A stretch of DNA of 32,750 nt from Pelagibacterium sp. GTDB lineage: Bacteria; Pseudomonadota; Alphaproteobacteria; Rhizobiales; Devosiaceae. Position numbers and translations under genes: made by a program. Every line of letters starts with the position of its first letter. Positions within the stretch are counted from its first letter, which is position 1. Below, piece after piece: positions 7,218 through 18,400 of this stretch. The DNA lies in contig PBNW01000013.1 in assembly GCA_002723255.1 (NCBI GenBank), positions 66,628 to 99,377 on the forward strand, written 5' to 3'. The notes beneath the pieces were generated by a model. That model was not told the DNA's origin and searched no databases. It worked only from the letters and a program-made list of their open reading frames with translations.

Positions 7218-8555
7218 TTACTCTTCCCGGAAGGCGCGTGTGACCTGATCGGTGAACGGCTTGAGGAAGTAAGCAAGCGCTGTCTGTCGCTCGGTTTCGA
7301 CGAAAACTTCTACCGGCATGCCGGGTACGAGCTGGCCTGCACCGAGCGCCACTTCGGGGTCCTGGGCATGGACCTGGGCGACGTAAAAGCTTTCGCCGGT
7401 CTGGGTGTCCTGCTGGGCGGCGGCGGATATCCTGGTGACCGTGCCTTCGACTTCGGGCGTTGTGCGGTGATTGAAGGCACTGAAGCGCAGTGTCGCCGGC
7501 TGATCGACATGGATCTGGTCGATGTCGTTGAGCGCCACGCGGAACTCGATGGTAAGATCGGCATCCTCGGGCACTATCGTCGCAATGCGCTCGGCGGGGG
7601 AGATAACGCCGCCGATGGTTGCGATGTTGAGTTCGTTGACCACGCCTGTTGCGGTTGCAAGAATTTCCGTGCGCGCAAACTGGGCTTCGGCGGCTCCCAG
7701 GCGCTCCTCGACTTCGGCGATCTGGGCCTCTACGGCGCGCAATTCGCGCTGGGCTTCGGTCTGACGCGTGCCATCGAGATCGAGAATCTGAAGTTCGACA
7801 TCGGCGATCCGCACACGCGCCCGGGCAATGGACGTATTGAGGTCACCTGTTTGTCCCTGAAGCCTGACCACGTCCCGTTCGGCGGCGGAGACCCGCGCCG
7901 TTTCGACAAGGTTGTTTTCGGCCAGTCGACGGAATCGGTCGAGTTCGGCGCGGGCAAGTTCGAGTTCCGAACGGGTGGCGGTGACCTGGAATTCGAGGCC
8001 TTCGATCTCCTGGTTGAGCTGATCGATCTGGAGAGCCAGTTGCTCACGCTGAGACTGGTGGCGCGCCAGATTGCCCGTAAAGACCTGTTGCTCGCCTTCA
8101 AAGATTTGGGCGACGGCGGGAAAGGCGGTCAGCAATTCTTCAGAAAGCGTCATGTCGGGCGTACTGTTGGCCTCCGCAAAAAGGCGCGCGCGGCGTACCT
8201 CGAGTTCCGACAACTGTCCTTGAAGGATTGTGCGCTCGGCGCGGATCTGCGCGTCATCGAGGCGGACAAGCACCTGCCCCTCGGTGACGAAGTCACCCTC
8301 GCGGACGGCAATGGATTTGACTACGCCCCCATCGGGATGCTGGACGAGCTTGATGTCCTGATCGACGAGAACGGTGCCGACCCCGATGACAGCGCTCGAG
8401 AGCGGGGCGGTAGCCGCCCAGCCACCGACCCCGCCAATGAGAAGAACGCCGAAGATGGTAGCGAACACCACCCGACCCCTGAACGAGTAGCGCTTGTCGT
8501 CAGCGCCGCTTCTGGCGCGCCGATGATTGAGGTTGGCGATTTCGATGGCACTCAT
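7218..8555 (-). CDS. HlyD-family type I secretion membrane fusion protein (PrtE type)
   Basis: A 445-residue periplasmic adaptor. It has a short cytoplasmic N-terminus, one membrane helix (about residues 28-48, VVFATIFGVLLIGGVGGWAA), and a lipoyl-like half (HPDGGVVKSIAVREGDFVTEGQVLVRLDD). A long alpha-helical coiled coil follows (about 100-280), then the second lipoyl half and the beta-barrel region near TIVPEDADLTIEFRV. Length and layout match PrtE/LapC-type adaptors of type I systems. It bridges the inner-membrane ABC exporter (10560-12323) to an outer-membrane TolC-like channel, which is not encoded here. ATG 8555 is preceded by AGGAG at seven bases. It is the last gene of the export cluster, 25 nt after the RTX gene. 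Confidence 0.92.
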   Translation of the reverse strand: MSAIEIANLNHRRARSGADDKRYSFRGRVVFATIFGVLLIGGVGGWAATAPLSSAVIGVGTVLVDQDIKLVQHPDGGVVKSIAVREGDFVTEGQVLVRLDDAQIRAERTILQGQLSELEVRRARLFAEANSTPDMTLSEELLTAFPAVAQIFEGEQQVFTGNLARHQSQREQLALQIDQLNQEIEGLEFQVTATRSELELARAELDRFRRLAENNLVETARVSAAERDVVRLQGQTGDLNTSIARARVRIADVELQILDLDGTRQTEAQRELRAVEAQIAEVEERLGAAEAQFARTEILATATGVVNELNIATIGGVISPAERIATIVPEDADLTIEFRVALNDIDQIHVDQPATLRFSAFNHRTTPEVEGTVTRISAAAQQDTQTGESFYVAQVHAQDPEVALGAGQLVPGMPVEVFVETERQTALAYFLKPFTDQVTRAFREE

Positions 8556-8580
8556 GATCTGGCTCCTGGGTACGCGTTAC

Positions 8581-10557
8581 TCATGCCGAAAGGGTGTCGT
8601 TTGCATAGTTGAGATGAAGACCGAAAATGTTGAGGGTGAAGTCCATGACCGCATCTCCATTGATGTCGGCTGCCACGACCGTCACGTCGGTTCCATCGAC
8701 CTGGTCGTGGGTGACGAGCAGCGGGAACTCCGAGCGCAACCAGTTGTCGTCATCATCGCCATAGACCGTGCGGAACATGTCACGCTCTGTGGCGCGGACG
8801 TCCCGGCTGATGTCGTAATCACGCACCCGCACCCGATCGCCGACAACGAAATCCAAAATGTCATGAACCAGATCGTCGCTCATGATGGGGCTGTCGTCGG
8901 TAACCTCGAAAACGAACGTATCCCGACCGCGACCACCGGATAGCACATGCGCCGATCCGGTGATCACGAACAGATCGTCGCCGGCTCCTCCGGTAATTTC
9001 CTCAAAGCCGTTGAACTCATCGTCGCCGATGGAATCGCCACTCGCCTGGCCCGTTCCTGTGTGAATAAGCAGGTCTTCGGCGCTTTCGGAATAATCGAGG
9101 ACATCATAGCCCTCACCACCGGCATTGGTGTCGTCTCCGGCCCCTCCGATAACGACATCGTCGCCTTGGCCGGCCTCGACAACGTCATCGCCCGCGCCTG
9201 CGCGCAGGACATCGTTTCCGATGCCGCCTTCGAGGCGGTCATTGCCGGTGCCCGCATCGAGCACGTCATCACCGTCATTTCCGTGCAAACGATCGTTGCC
9301 GGCCCCTCCGACGAGGACGTCGTGGCCCGTGCCGCCGGAAAGAAAATCGTGCCCGGCGCCGCCTTCGAGAATATCGTCGCCCTCGCCGCCATCGAGATAA
9401 TCGTCGCCGTCTTCGCCATAGAGGGTGTCGTCGCCCTGATCGCCGAAAAGACGGTCGGCGCCATGGCCGCCGTAAAGGATGTCGTCGCCCTCGCCGCCGA
9501 ACATCATATCGTTGCCCGTTCCGCCATATAGAACGTCATCGCCCGCGCCGGCCATGATGTGATCATGGCCGGAGCCCCCGACCACGAGATCATTGCCGCC
9601 CATGGCGTCGATGATGTCGTCACCGGCCAGGGCGTCGATGTCATCGTCGAAAGGGGATCCGACAAAAAGATCATTGCCCGGCGTAAGGGTCTGGGTCTTG
9701 CGCACGATATCGAAACGGGCCGTTTGCCAGACCACGGCTTCACCATCCGTGATGGAATAGGTCAGCGTCACCGGGCCAAGCATGCCAGGCTCAGTCGTCA
9801 CGCGCCAACCACCCTCGACGGCCTCGAGCGAGAGGGCATCTGCACTGACATCTCCGACGGCGAGCTGATCTCCGTCGGGATCGGTTGCCCCCCAAAGCAG
9901 GTGGTAGAGACTGAACAGGACAGCCTGACCGGCAAAGACATCGTTGAGCCGCACGGGGCCGTCGAGCCTCGGGGCGCGATTGGGCTTTGTGGCCTCGGGC
10001 GGGTCGGTGTTCTCGTCGCCGGGCTCGTTCCGATCGCGTCCGGGACCGGCGGCGGTTGGAAATGGGACCACATTACCGGGCGATGGCGTCTGCCGGTTAT
10101 CGTTGGACGACACGATGCCGTAGGCTGACGGAAATGCTGAAAGTCCGGCAATCTCGAATGAAAAATGAGTGAACTGGAACGGGGTGGTTATGTCTGCGAG
10201 CAGGACGTTGGGCGACCAGTCGATCGTGTGACTGGAGTCGTCCTTGCCGAAATCAGCGACCCGCCCGGCCCGCGAGGATCCATCCCGATCCGAGTGGTCA
10301 CGCTCGTTGGCGTGTTCCCGCATTCTGTGCTCATCGGGCTCCGGTTCGGGTTTGTTTTTTGCCCCAGAGGGTTCCGCTGCGCTCCTTGTCACCGCGGTGT
10401 CGAAAAAGCTGCGGACATAGAGTGCCATCATGATGATGACGGCCCCGGCATGAACCGGGAGCATTGTCAGGCGCCGCTTTGGATTGAAGAAATCGAATTT
10501 TTCCGAAGGCGGCTGGGCCTGTGTTTCCGATCGTGTTCCCTTGACCTCGATTGTCAT
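8581..10557 (-). CDS. Cadherin-like/RTX calcium-binding type I secretion substrate with N-terminal membrane segment
   Basis: A 658-residue acidic protein. Order of parts: a basic stretch with NPKRRLT; a hydrophobic segment (about residues 33-48, LPVHAGAVIIMMALYV); a charged, Pro-rich linker; a cadherin-like domain (about 192-290, including DPDGDQLAVGDVSADAL); and then about 20 unbroken nonapeptide repeats of GGxGxDxUx type (about 310-490). A beta-rich tail ends DFTLNIFGLHLNYANDTLSA, the hydrophobic C-terminal pattern of type I substrates. The RTX repeats bind calcium and fold outside the cell. The start is ATG 10557, two bases after the ABC gene's stop (TGA-TC-ATG). Position inside the exporter operon implies it is a dedicated substrate or accessory. 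An N-terminal membrane segment is unexpected for a freely released substrate; it may tether the protein or be a family trait. Confidence 0.85.
   Translation of the reverse strand: MTIEVKGTRSETQAQPPSEKFDFFNPKRRLTMLPVHAGAVIIMMALYVRSFFDTAVTRSAAEPSGAKNKPEPEPDEHRMREHANERDHSDRDGSSRAGRVADFGKDDSSHTIDWSPNVLLADITTPFQFTHFSFEIAGLSAFPSAYGIVSSNDNRQTPSPGNVVPFPTAAGPGRDRNEPGDENTDPPEATKPNRAPRLDGPVRLNDVFAGQAVLFSLYHLLWGATDPDGDQLAVGDVSADALSLEAVEGGWRVTTEPGMLGPVTLTYSITDGEAVVWQTARFDIVRKTQTLTPGNDLFVGSPFDDDIDALAGDDIIDAMGGNDLVVGGSGHDHIMAGAGDDVLYGGTGNDMMFGGEGDDILYGGHGADRLFGDQGDDTLYGEDGDDYLDGGEGDDILEGGAGHDFLSGGTGHDVLVGGAGNDRLHGNDGDDVLDAGTGNDRLEGGIGNDVLRAGAGDDVVEAGQGDDVVIGGAGDDTNAGGEGYDVLDYSESAEDLLIHTGTGQASGDSIGDDEFNGFEEITGGAGDDLFVITGSAHVLSGGRGRDTFVFEVTDDSPIMSDDLVHDILDFVVGDRVRVRDYDISRDVRATERDMFRTVYGDDDDNWLRSEFPLLVTHDQVDGTDVTVVAADINGDAVMDFTLNIFGLHLNYANDTLSA
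9088..9629 (-). repeat. Tandem 27-nt repeats coding the RTX block
   Basis: About 20 consecutive degenerate 27-nt units, each coding one nine-residue RTX repeat such as EGDDILYGG, TGNDRLEGG or AGDDVLYGG, with no spacer between units. The plus strand shows the mirrored gtcgtcgcc periodicity. These are coding repeats rather than a CRISPR or satellite array. Confidence 0.9.
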
Positions 10558-10559
10558 GA

Positions 10560-12323
10560 TCAACCCGCCGTTTTGAGAGGTTGCGTGGCCCTGACAGGAT
10601 CGGAGGCCGGTTCGTCGGTCCGGACAGCGCGTGGCCCGCCGATCACTTTCTCCTTGGCACCAAAATTGGAGAGCTTGCCGTTCTGAATGACGGCAACGAG
10701 CCCGACTTCGGCCAGCACACTTGGTCGATGCGCGATGACGATGGCGATGCCACCGCGTTCGCGTACGCTGCGCACAGCAGTGTTGAGCGCGGCTTCGCCC
10801 TCGGCATCGAGGAAGGCGTTGGGCTCATCGAGCACGACTATGAACGGTTTGCCGTAGAGCGCGCGTGCCAGCCCGATCCGTTGGCGCTGGCCGGCCGAAA
10901 GGGCGGTGCCCATAGGGCCGAGTTGGGTATCGTAGCCGTCGGCAAGGCGTACGATCATATCGTGCACGCCGGCGGCCTGTGCTGCCTCGACGATGGCCTT
11001 GGAATCGCGTTCGGGGGCGAAGCGCGAGATATTTTCAAACACCGTGCCATCGAGCAACGACACTTCCTGGGGCAGGTAGCCGATCTGGTGTCCGAGAACT
11101 TCTTCATCCCACTGGCCCAGTTCTGCGCCGTCGATGCGAACGCCGCCGCGCAGGGTCGGCCAGATGCCCACGATGGCCTTGGCCAGAGTGGATTTACCTC
11201 CGCCGCTGGGGCCGATAATGCCGAGTGCTTGTCCGGCCTGGATGTTAAACGAAACCTCCGAGAGCAGGATCTGGCCGGTGGTTGGGGCGGCTACGGTGAT
11301 CTTTTCGACCGAAAGCGCCATCGATGGGGCTGGCAGATCAAGAGGCTTGTCCGCCGTATCGAGCGCGATCATGGTGTCGCGCAGCCGGCTGAACGCCTGG
11401 CGCGCGGCAACGATGCCCTTCCAGTTGCCGATGGTCATGTCGATGGGCGCCAGCGCCCGTCCGGACGCAACCGAAACGGCGATGATGGCGCCGGCCGACA
11501 TCTGCCCCTGGATGGTGAAATAGGCGCCGAGCCCCAAAAGGGCCGATTGCAGCAGCATGCGCGCCACCCGCGAGAAGGCGCTGAAGGTCCCAACGACATC
11601 GCTCGCCCGGGTCTGAAGGTCCAGATGCTGGTCGTTGGCCGCATTGAAGCGTGCCACCGCACGCCCGGAAAATCCCATCGCCCTGATGACATCTGCATTG
11701 CGGGCGTTGGAATCGGCAATGGTGTTGCGCGTGACGGCCGCCTGTTGAGCCGTTCGGGTGAGTTTGCGCGATTTGAGTTCAGTCAGCGCGGTGAGCAGGG
11801 CAAGAAAGACGATGCCGCCAAGCGTCACGTTGCCCAGCATGGGATGGAGGAAATACACAAACACCAGATAGAGCGGCACCCAGGGCAGGTCGAACAGTGC
11901 GCCGGGCCCCTGCGTGCCCATGAAACTGCGGACCGTATCGACATCACGCCCGCGTTCGAGGGCTTCGGACGTGGAGAATCCGAAGCGGGGCATGTCCACG
12001 CTCACCTTGTGAGCTATCGGCGCCAGCATCTTGTCGAACCGGGCGCCCATGCGCACGAGAATCTGGCTGCGGATGGCGTCGAACATGCCTTGAAAGAGGT
12101 ACAGCCCGATGGCAAGCACCGACAAAGCGACAAGGGTCGGTATCGAACCGCTCGTCAACGCCCGGTCATAGATCTGAAGCATGTAGAACGAGCCGGTCAA
12201 CGCCAGGACGTTGATTATGCCCGATATCCAGAACACGAAAACGCCGATGCCCTTGAATCGGCTCTTGAGCATGTCGTCTCCGCGATGCTCGGCGAGTTGG
12301 TTGTCGGCTTTGGACTTGGCCAT
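10560..12323 (-). CDS. Type I secretion ABC exporter, permease/ATPase (PrtD type)
   Basis: A 587-residue half-transporter that fuses a six-helix membrane domain to an ATPase. The membrane part starts near GIGVFVFWISGIINVLALTGSFYMLQIYDRAL, with no N-terminal peptidase-like domain, as in PrtD/AprD rather than HlyB. The ATPase has Walker A GPSGGGKST (about residue 371), signature LSAGQRQRIGLARAL, and Walker B FIVVLDEP near residue 496 followed by NAFLD. Start is ATG 12323 with AGGGGG seven bases upstream; an upstream in-frame alternative at 12368 has no ribosome site. It powers export of RTX substrates from cytosol to outside in one step, with the HlyD-type adaptor at 7218 and an external TolC. 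It lies 105 nt after the peroxidase gene, separated by a strong hairpin, and two bases before the RTX gene. Confidence 0.93.
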   Translation of the reverse strand: MAKSKADNQLAEHRGDDMLKSRFKGIGVFVFWISGIINVLALTGSFYMLQIYDRALTSGSIPTLVALSVLAIGLYLFQGMFDAIRSQILVRMGARFDKMLAPIAHKVSVDMPRFGFSTSEALERGRDVDTVRSFMGTQGPGALFDLPWVPLYLVFVYFLHPMLGNVTLGGIVFLALLTALTELKSRKLTRTAQQAAVTRNTIADSNARNADVIRAMGFSGRAVARFNAANDQHLDLQTRASDVVGTFSAFSRVARMLLQSALLGLGAYFTIQGQMSAGAIIAVSVASGRALAPIDMTIGNWKGIVAARQAFSRLRDTMIALDTADKPLDLPAPSMALSVEKITVAAPTTGQILLSEVSFNIQAGQALGIIGPSGGGKSTLAKAIVGIWPTLRGGVRIDGAELGQWDEEVLGHQIGYLPQEVSLLDGTVFENISRFAPERDSKAIVEAAQAAGVHDMIVRLADGYDTQLGPMGTALSAGQRQRIGLARALYGKPFIVVLDEPNAFLDAEGEAALNTAVRSVRERGGIAIVIAHRPSVLAEVGLVAVIQNGKLSNFGAKEKVIGGPRAVRTDEPASDPVRATQPLKTAG

Positions 12324-12393
12324 CGCAATTCCCCCTTCTTGATGGAGCCGCTGCTGTTCGATCAGCAACGCGGCCCGGCATTGGTTGCTGTGT

Positions 12394-12417
12394 CCGGGGT
12401 GGGTGCTCCCACCCCGG
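12394..12417 (-). terminator. Strong 10-bp hairpin between peroxidase and exporter genes
   Basis: CCGGGGTGGG (12394-12403), a TGCT loop, and CCCACCCCGG (12408-12417): a perfect GC-rich stem 12 nt after the peroxidase stop. There is no T-run on the minus-strand side, so it is more likely a partial terminator or an mRNA 3'-end stabiliser than a full stop. It would let the exporter genes be transcribed at a lower level than the peroxidase from the same promoter. Confidence 0.6.
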
Positions 12418-12428
12418 GCAGGGACGTG

Positions 12429-15400
12429 CTAGATGTTGAAGTCCGAGGCCGTGAGCGCGTGATTTCCGGTCAGCTCGATCCGGAATTCGGGGTCCTCATC
12501 GCCGCCGGTGTTGCCTGAGACGATTGTGAAGTCGCCGTCTTCGCGGCTTTCATGACTGACGGTCAGCTGTCCAGGAGCACTGGCCTGGCCAGAAACCAGC
12601 GTGAAGCTCTGTACCCCGGCGAGGCCACCATTCGCGTCTATTCCAGAGAGGTCGAGCCGGTCGCCGGCCTCGAAGCCCACAATGGTGTCACCGTCTGCCG
12701 CGGCAATGGAGCTGAAGACGAAGATGTCTTCACCCGATCCGCCGTCCATCACGTTGACGGCCGTGCTGGCGGTGATCGTGTCGCTGCCCGAACCCGTTGT
12801 CACATTCTCGATGCCATAGAGGGTATCGGTGCCCGAGTTGGTGCCGACAACGCTGCCGCGGCCACCGGTCCCGGTTCCCAGGTCAACGCTGAGATTGCCC
12901 GTCATCGAACCCATGTCCAGCGTATCCGAGCCGGCGCCGCCATCGTAGTGGTCGTCGCCGTCACCATTTCTGGCGATGAACATGTCAGTGCCGCCGCCGC
13001 CAAACACGGTGTCGTCGCCCATGCCGCCATCGAGCATGTCGTGGCCGGCGTCGCCTGAGATCCAATCGTCTCCATCCTCGCCATAGAGGGCGTCATCGCC
13101 GCCGCCGCCGAACACATCGTCGTCGTCGTCACCGGCAAAGACCACGTCTCGTCCTTCTTCGGCGTAGATGAAATCGTCGCCCTCATCGCCGCGGATCGTG
13201 TCGGCATCGGTGCCAGCGACGATATAGTCGACGCCGCCCAGGCCAAAGATCAGATCCTTGCCCATCGTGCCGACGAGCACGTCCGCAGAAGCGCTGCCGA
13301 CAATTGGTGCTGCAGCGACCTGCGGCGTTCCGGCATCGGGGGTCTGGATGGCGTCATCGTCGTCGGAATTGCAGTCGTCGTCGCTATGGTCGTCTTCTTC
13401 TGCATCCTCATGGCCCGTTGCCGTGCGTACCTCCGGATCACCATCTGTCGGCGTTGCAAAGGTGACGGTGTTTTCGCCGAAGCTGATCGTGGTGACGCCA
13501 TCCGCGGTTGATGATGTGTGCTCGGTTGTCCCTTCGGGCAGTTCGATGACGTCCTGGGGCCGCAGTGCGCCCACGATGGTGTCATTGCCCCCATTGGACC
13601 GGAACACGATGCGGTGCTCGGACTGGAGAGAGGTGATATCGACAATGTCGTTTCCGGCCATGCCATCGATCGTGATGGTGCTGAAGTCGAGGCTGGTCGG
13701 GTTGAAATTGCCCACCACCTGGATGATGTCGCCGCCATTGCCCCCCGTGTCGAGCCCGCCATTGTTGTTGTCTACGGTGACATTGAGAGTGTTGACCCGA
13801 ACTTCTTCGATGTTGTCGAGTTCGGCGATAAGCGTTTCGACCCCGCCAACGGTCCGGGTTACGACGATTTCTGTTCCGGCTGCGAACGAGACGCCCAGCG
13901 AAGTGGACAGCGCTGCGGCTATGGCCGCGTTCTGCGCACCGGTTACCGCATAGATGCGGAAGGTTTCTGAACCCGCGACACCGTTCAGGACATAATTGTC
14001 CGTCCCGGCACCGCCGTTGATGCGGTCGCGACCGTCCGTGCTGGTCTGGGTGATGGTATCGGTACCAGCACCACCATTGATGATGTCGTCTCCGGCACCG
14101 CCGTTGATGGCATCATTGCCACCGAGGCCGTTGAGCACATCATTGCCGCCATTGCCATTGAGGGTGTCGTTGCCACCCAAAGTAAAGAACCCGAAGTTCT
14201 GCGGATTGACGCCATCGGCGATATCGTCGCCCGCCGTGCCATCGAAGGTGTTGTTGAACAGCGGCGTGCCGTCCCAGTCCTCGCCGACAACCGCCGTCGC
14301 TTGCGACACCAGCACTTCGGGATTGCCCAGAGCGTCGGTGAAGCTGACCTGGACGCGGAGAATGTCTCCGACTTGGCCACCCAGTCCGAACAGGCCGTTA
14401 TTGGGAGCAAATTGCGCCGACGTTCCCCCGACGACGGCGGAGATGTTCTGCCAGCTGGTGCCGCCATCGTCCGAGACCTGCCATTGATAGCTCAGCGCTC
14501 CCAGCCCGTTGGCATCTGCGATCGATGAGGTATCGACAGTGAGAACCTGACCTTCGGTCGGTGTCGTGTCGCTGATGACCGGCAAGCCCGTCGCCGGACT
14601 GTTGGGTGGCGGCAGCAACTGGTCGATGGTGAAGGTGCCGTCCGCAAATCGCAGTTGTTCGATGTTGAACAGGCGGTCGGTGCCTTCGGCTTCGAGGTTG
14701 CGGCCCGAGGCCGGATCGATGGCCCCTGCGGTCTGTTCCACGTGGTTGACGGTTATGCTGCCGTCGTCGTTGCGGGTGATCTCGTAGTTCTCGAGAACGT
14801 CCCAATAGACGGCCGTATCGATGTCGCCCTGCTGTCCGCCGTCGAGAATTTCCCGTTTGGCCTCCAGCTGCGAGGGACGGATCTCGCGGGAAAAGAGAAG
14901 GGATGCCAGCGTCTGCCCTTCAAAGAGCACATTGCCGGTCAGATCATGAACCTGACCCGTAAGCCGCGAAGCCGTTGCGAACTCGACGCCGTTTTCGTCG
15001 CTGATGGCGATCCGAACGCTGAGCCATTTATCGCCATCGATGATGTCGTTGCCGGCCATGCCGCGGATTTCATCCGAGCCACCACCGCCAAGCAGAATGT
15101 CCGAGCCGTCCGATGTGTCCATGACTGCGGTCTCATGGAGGCCGTTCGGGTCGATCACAGTGGGCACGGCCCCGTCATCGGCCTCTTCGTCGGTGGGTAT
15201 GTCGAGATTGTGGGGGTTCCAGACCTCGAAGCGTTCGAGATGGGCGACAAGATCGGCCAGCCCGTCGATGAGGTGCAGGTTCTTTTCCAGCAATGCGTTA
15301 GAGAAGCTTTCGATCGGGGCGTCCGGGTCGACCTGGGCGGCATTGCCAAAGGCGTCATAAGCCCCGGTCACCACTTCGCGTCCGGTGAGCTTATCATCGT

Positions 15401-18400
15401 GGTCCCAGCCCGAAAGTCCTTCGACCAGATCGTAGCGATCGCGAAGGATGTTGTTCTGCTGGTTGACGAAGATCGACACGTTCATGTCCGCATCGGCGGC
15501 GTAGTTGTTGTCCTGGAACGTTGTCCAGTCGAAGCCCGCCATGCCGTTGCTGCGGTTGATGCCGATGCCCTGAACCATGATGTCGTCGCCGGATTCGGCA
15601 TCGAAATCGGTATCGTTTTCGCCCGAGAGCATGATGTCGTGACCGATGACGCGCGAATTGAAGAACAGTTCGGAATTGTCCCCGGACAGGGTGTTCATAT
15701 TGCCCTGACCTTCCATCCAGTCGCTGCCCTCGTTGCCAAAGATCACCCCGCCGCCGCCGGACGCGGAGCGGATGAAATCGTCGCCCTGGCCCCCAAAAAT
15801 GGCCTTGTCTTCAGAGCCGCCGGAGAGAACGTCCTGGCCATCGCCGCCAAAGATCAGGTCGAGACCCATGCCGCCATTGATGACGTCATCGCCGCCTTCA
15901 CCCTTGATCACATCGGCATCGCCGATATCGGTGCCGCTGTCAGTGATGATGTCGTCGCCGTCACCGCCATGGATGTGGTCGACGCCATATCCGCCCTCGA
16001 TGGTGTCGTTTCCGCCTTCACCCCAGATGGTGTCGTCGCCGGCCCCGCCGATGATCGAATCGTCCTCATTGGTGCCGCCGATAACGACGTGTTCTCCGCC
16101 GGTGTACTGGATGAAGTCGATATCGCCGTCATTGTCGAGATCACGGCGAACGACCAGGGAATCGGTACCTGTAACGGCCGAGATGACGTCGGTTTCGCGC
16201 GTCGGATCGGCCGTGCCCAGCCCCTCGTTGTATTGCTTGGACTGGTCCATTTCGATGACGTAGTCGGCCGTCTGGAAGGCGGAGCCATTGATATGCAGGC
16301 CCGTATCTTCGGTGTCCGTGTTACGCCGGATCAGGTCGGCAAAACTGTCGCTTTCCAGTTCGGTCAGCAGATTGAGGCCCTGGGTGCGGCTGAGATAGTA
16401 GAAGCGGTCCCCGTTCTGCAGGTTCTGGATCTGCAGTTCGAACACGAACGTGAAGGTCGAGCCGAGCATTCCGCCAAACGGCATCAGCGCTTCGGCCAGG
16501 CCCCCGATCCAGAAATCGACGGCATTGAGGCCGGTTTCCTGGGTCGCCCATGCTCCCGTGGAATTGAGGAAGTCCAGCCGATCGGCCGGCGCGCCTTCTT
16601 CGCCGAACACCAGCGCCCATGCGGCATCACGCTTTTCCTCGGCCGTCGTCGCGTCAAGAATGGACGTATGGGTGCCGTATGCGGCGATGAAATTGACGAT
16701 CGAGAGGGGATTCTTGATGTTCTGGGCATAGTCGGCCCAGCTTGAATAGGGCTTGAGATAGGAATCATTGGTCTGCGAATAGATCTGACGCCGCGCTTCA
16801 TTGAGCGATGGAATGCCGGTTTCCCGTGCGCGGGCAATATTGAGTGCCGCGAGATCGAGTGGCAGGCCGACAAGATTGTTGCGCAGCGCGCCGGTCATGA
16901 ATTCGTCGATTTCGTTGCCGGCCTGACGGGTCATACCCCGCAGGATCGCACCCGCAGCTTCTTCGGCGGAGGCTCCCGCTTCGGCAAAGGCCATCGGGTT
17001 GAGGAAGGCGTCGATCAGGCCCATCTCTTCGGGCGATGCGGCGCCACCGGCGAATTTGAGCATCTCGACGTTCTCTGCGAGCATCGAGTGGCCGAAACGG
17101 TAAACGACCTGGGCAAACTCCTCATAGATGGCCGCATCGATCTCGACGCTGTTGGAGAACACGAAGGGATCGATCTGCGGTGCGATCGCCCGGACGAACT
17201 CTTCAAACACAAGGTGCTGGTAGACCATTTCGGTCGAGAACCGCGAGGCCTGGAAAAGTCTCTCGCCATCCCAGACGAGCGACGAAAGATCGGCCGGAAC
17301 TTCGGTAACTTCGACAAGTAGCCACTCGTTGAGGAAAGCAAGATCGCCTTCTGCAATCACGCTGGCCTTGATGGCATCGACCTGGCGATTGTGCTCGCCA
17401 TGAAACATCGTGTGCACTGCAGTCAGCACGATGTTTTCATTGCCCCGCCCGTCGCCGACGATGAAATGCTTGTCGAGCAATTCGTCGTCATATGTGGCGT
17501 TGCCGCCAAACATGTTGGGAATGATCTCGTTGCCGATCTCATCATCGGGATCAGCTGTCTTGGTGCCGGTGACGGTGCCGCCAGCTCCCTGGCTGACCGT
17601 ATAGGATCCCGGCACCGCATTGTGCGCGATGTCGTTGAGGAAGGCCCGTCCGGCGCTCAGGCTGTCCAGCGCGTCGATGGGTGCATCAAGATTGCCTTCG
17701 ATCAGGCCGTTCGCCGTTACGATCTGGGGTAACCCGTTGGCCCCGCGCAGGAATTCACCATAGAGATCGGTGGCGAGCAGGGGAACGCTGTGAACGTTGA
17801 GGTCATCGAGCGCGATACCCAGCATTTCACGGGCCTGCTCCTTGATATCGGCCCAGGTCGGGGGTCCACCCGCTTCGCCCTCGAGCATGAGACCGGTTGC
17901 GACAGGCTTTCCATCGACCATGACATACTCGCGCAGGAAAACCTGGTGCGACGGGTTTGAGGTATAGACCTGATTGAGATCCGTCCATGGTGTGGTTTCG
18001 TTGCGGTGGTCGCGGACGTCATCCCCAGTGCCCACAACGCCATCGGCGCCCGGCTCGTTGGTGGCGCGGGTCAGAACCATGAAATTGGTAAAGCTTTCCG
18101 GATCGTAGAGCGGGTCATCGGGGTGCAGCGGAATGTAAACCGTGCCCGATCCGCCTTTGGCAGTGAGGTCGAGGCCATGGTCAAAGAACTGGCCGAATAT
18201 CGTCATGAAGCCATTGAAGGAGGCTGTGTCGCCCAGGTCGGCGGCGATGTTCTTGATGAACACGTTGGCCTCATCCATGCTGACGCCGTGTTCGGTCAAT
18301 TCGGCAATCGTGGCGGCATCGGCCGCATCGGCGGCGGCCTCGGCGGCTGCGGTTGCGGCTTCGCCAAGGGGAACAGCGTCGCGTGCGGCGGTTGCGGTCG

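Noticed and set aside
7209-8612. Plus-strand open frame (467 codons) opposite the HlyD-type gene
   Set aside because: Antisense shadow; no ribosome site or family motif, while the minus strand encodes a full adaptor.
9088-9629. Regular 27-nt periodicity resembling a CRISPR or satellite array
   Set aside because: Units are degenerate, contiguous without spacers and in frame with RTX nonapeptides of the RTX gene.
10581-12518. Long plus-strand open frame (645 codons) opposite the ABC exporter
   Set aside because: Runs opposite intact Walker and signature motifs, and crosses the intergenic hairpin; explained by GC-rich codon bias.
14655-16745. Long plus-strand open frame (696 codons) opposite the peroxidase gene
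   Set aside because: It is an antisense mirror of Asp/Gly-rich RTX coding, with low-complexity Val/Ile/Ala content and no recognisable domain; the minus-strand frame has clear family motifs.
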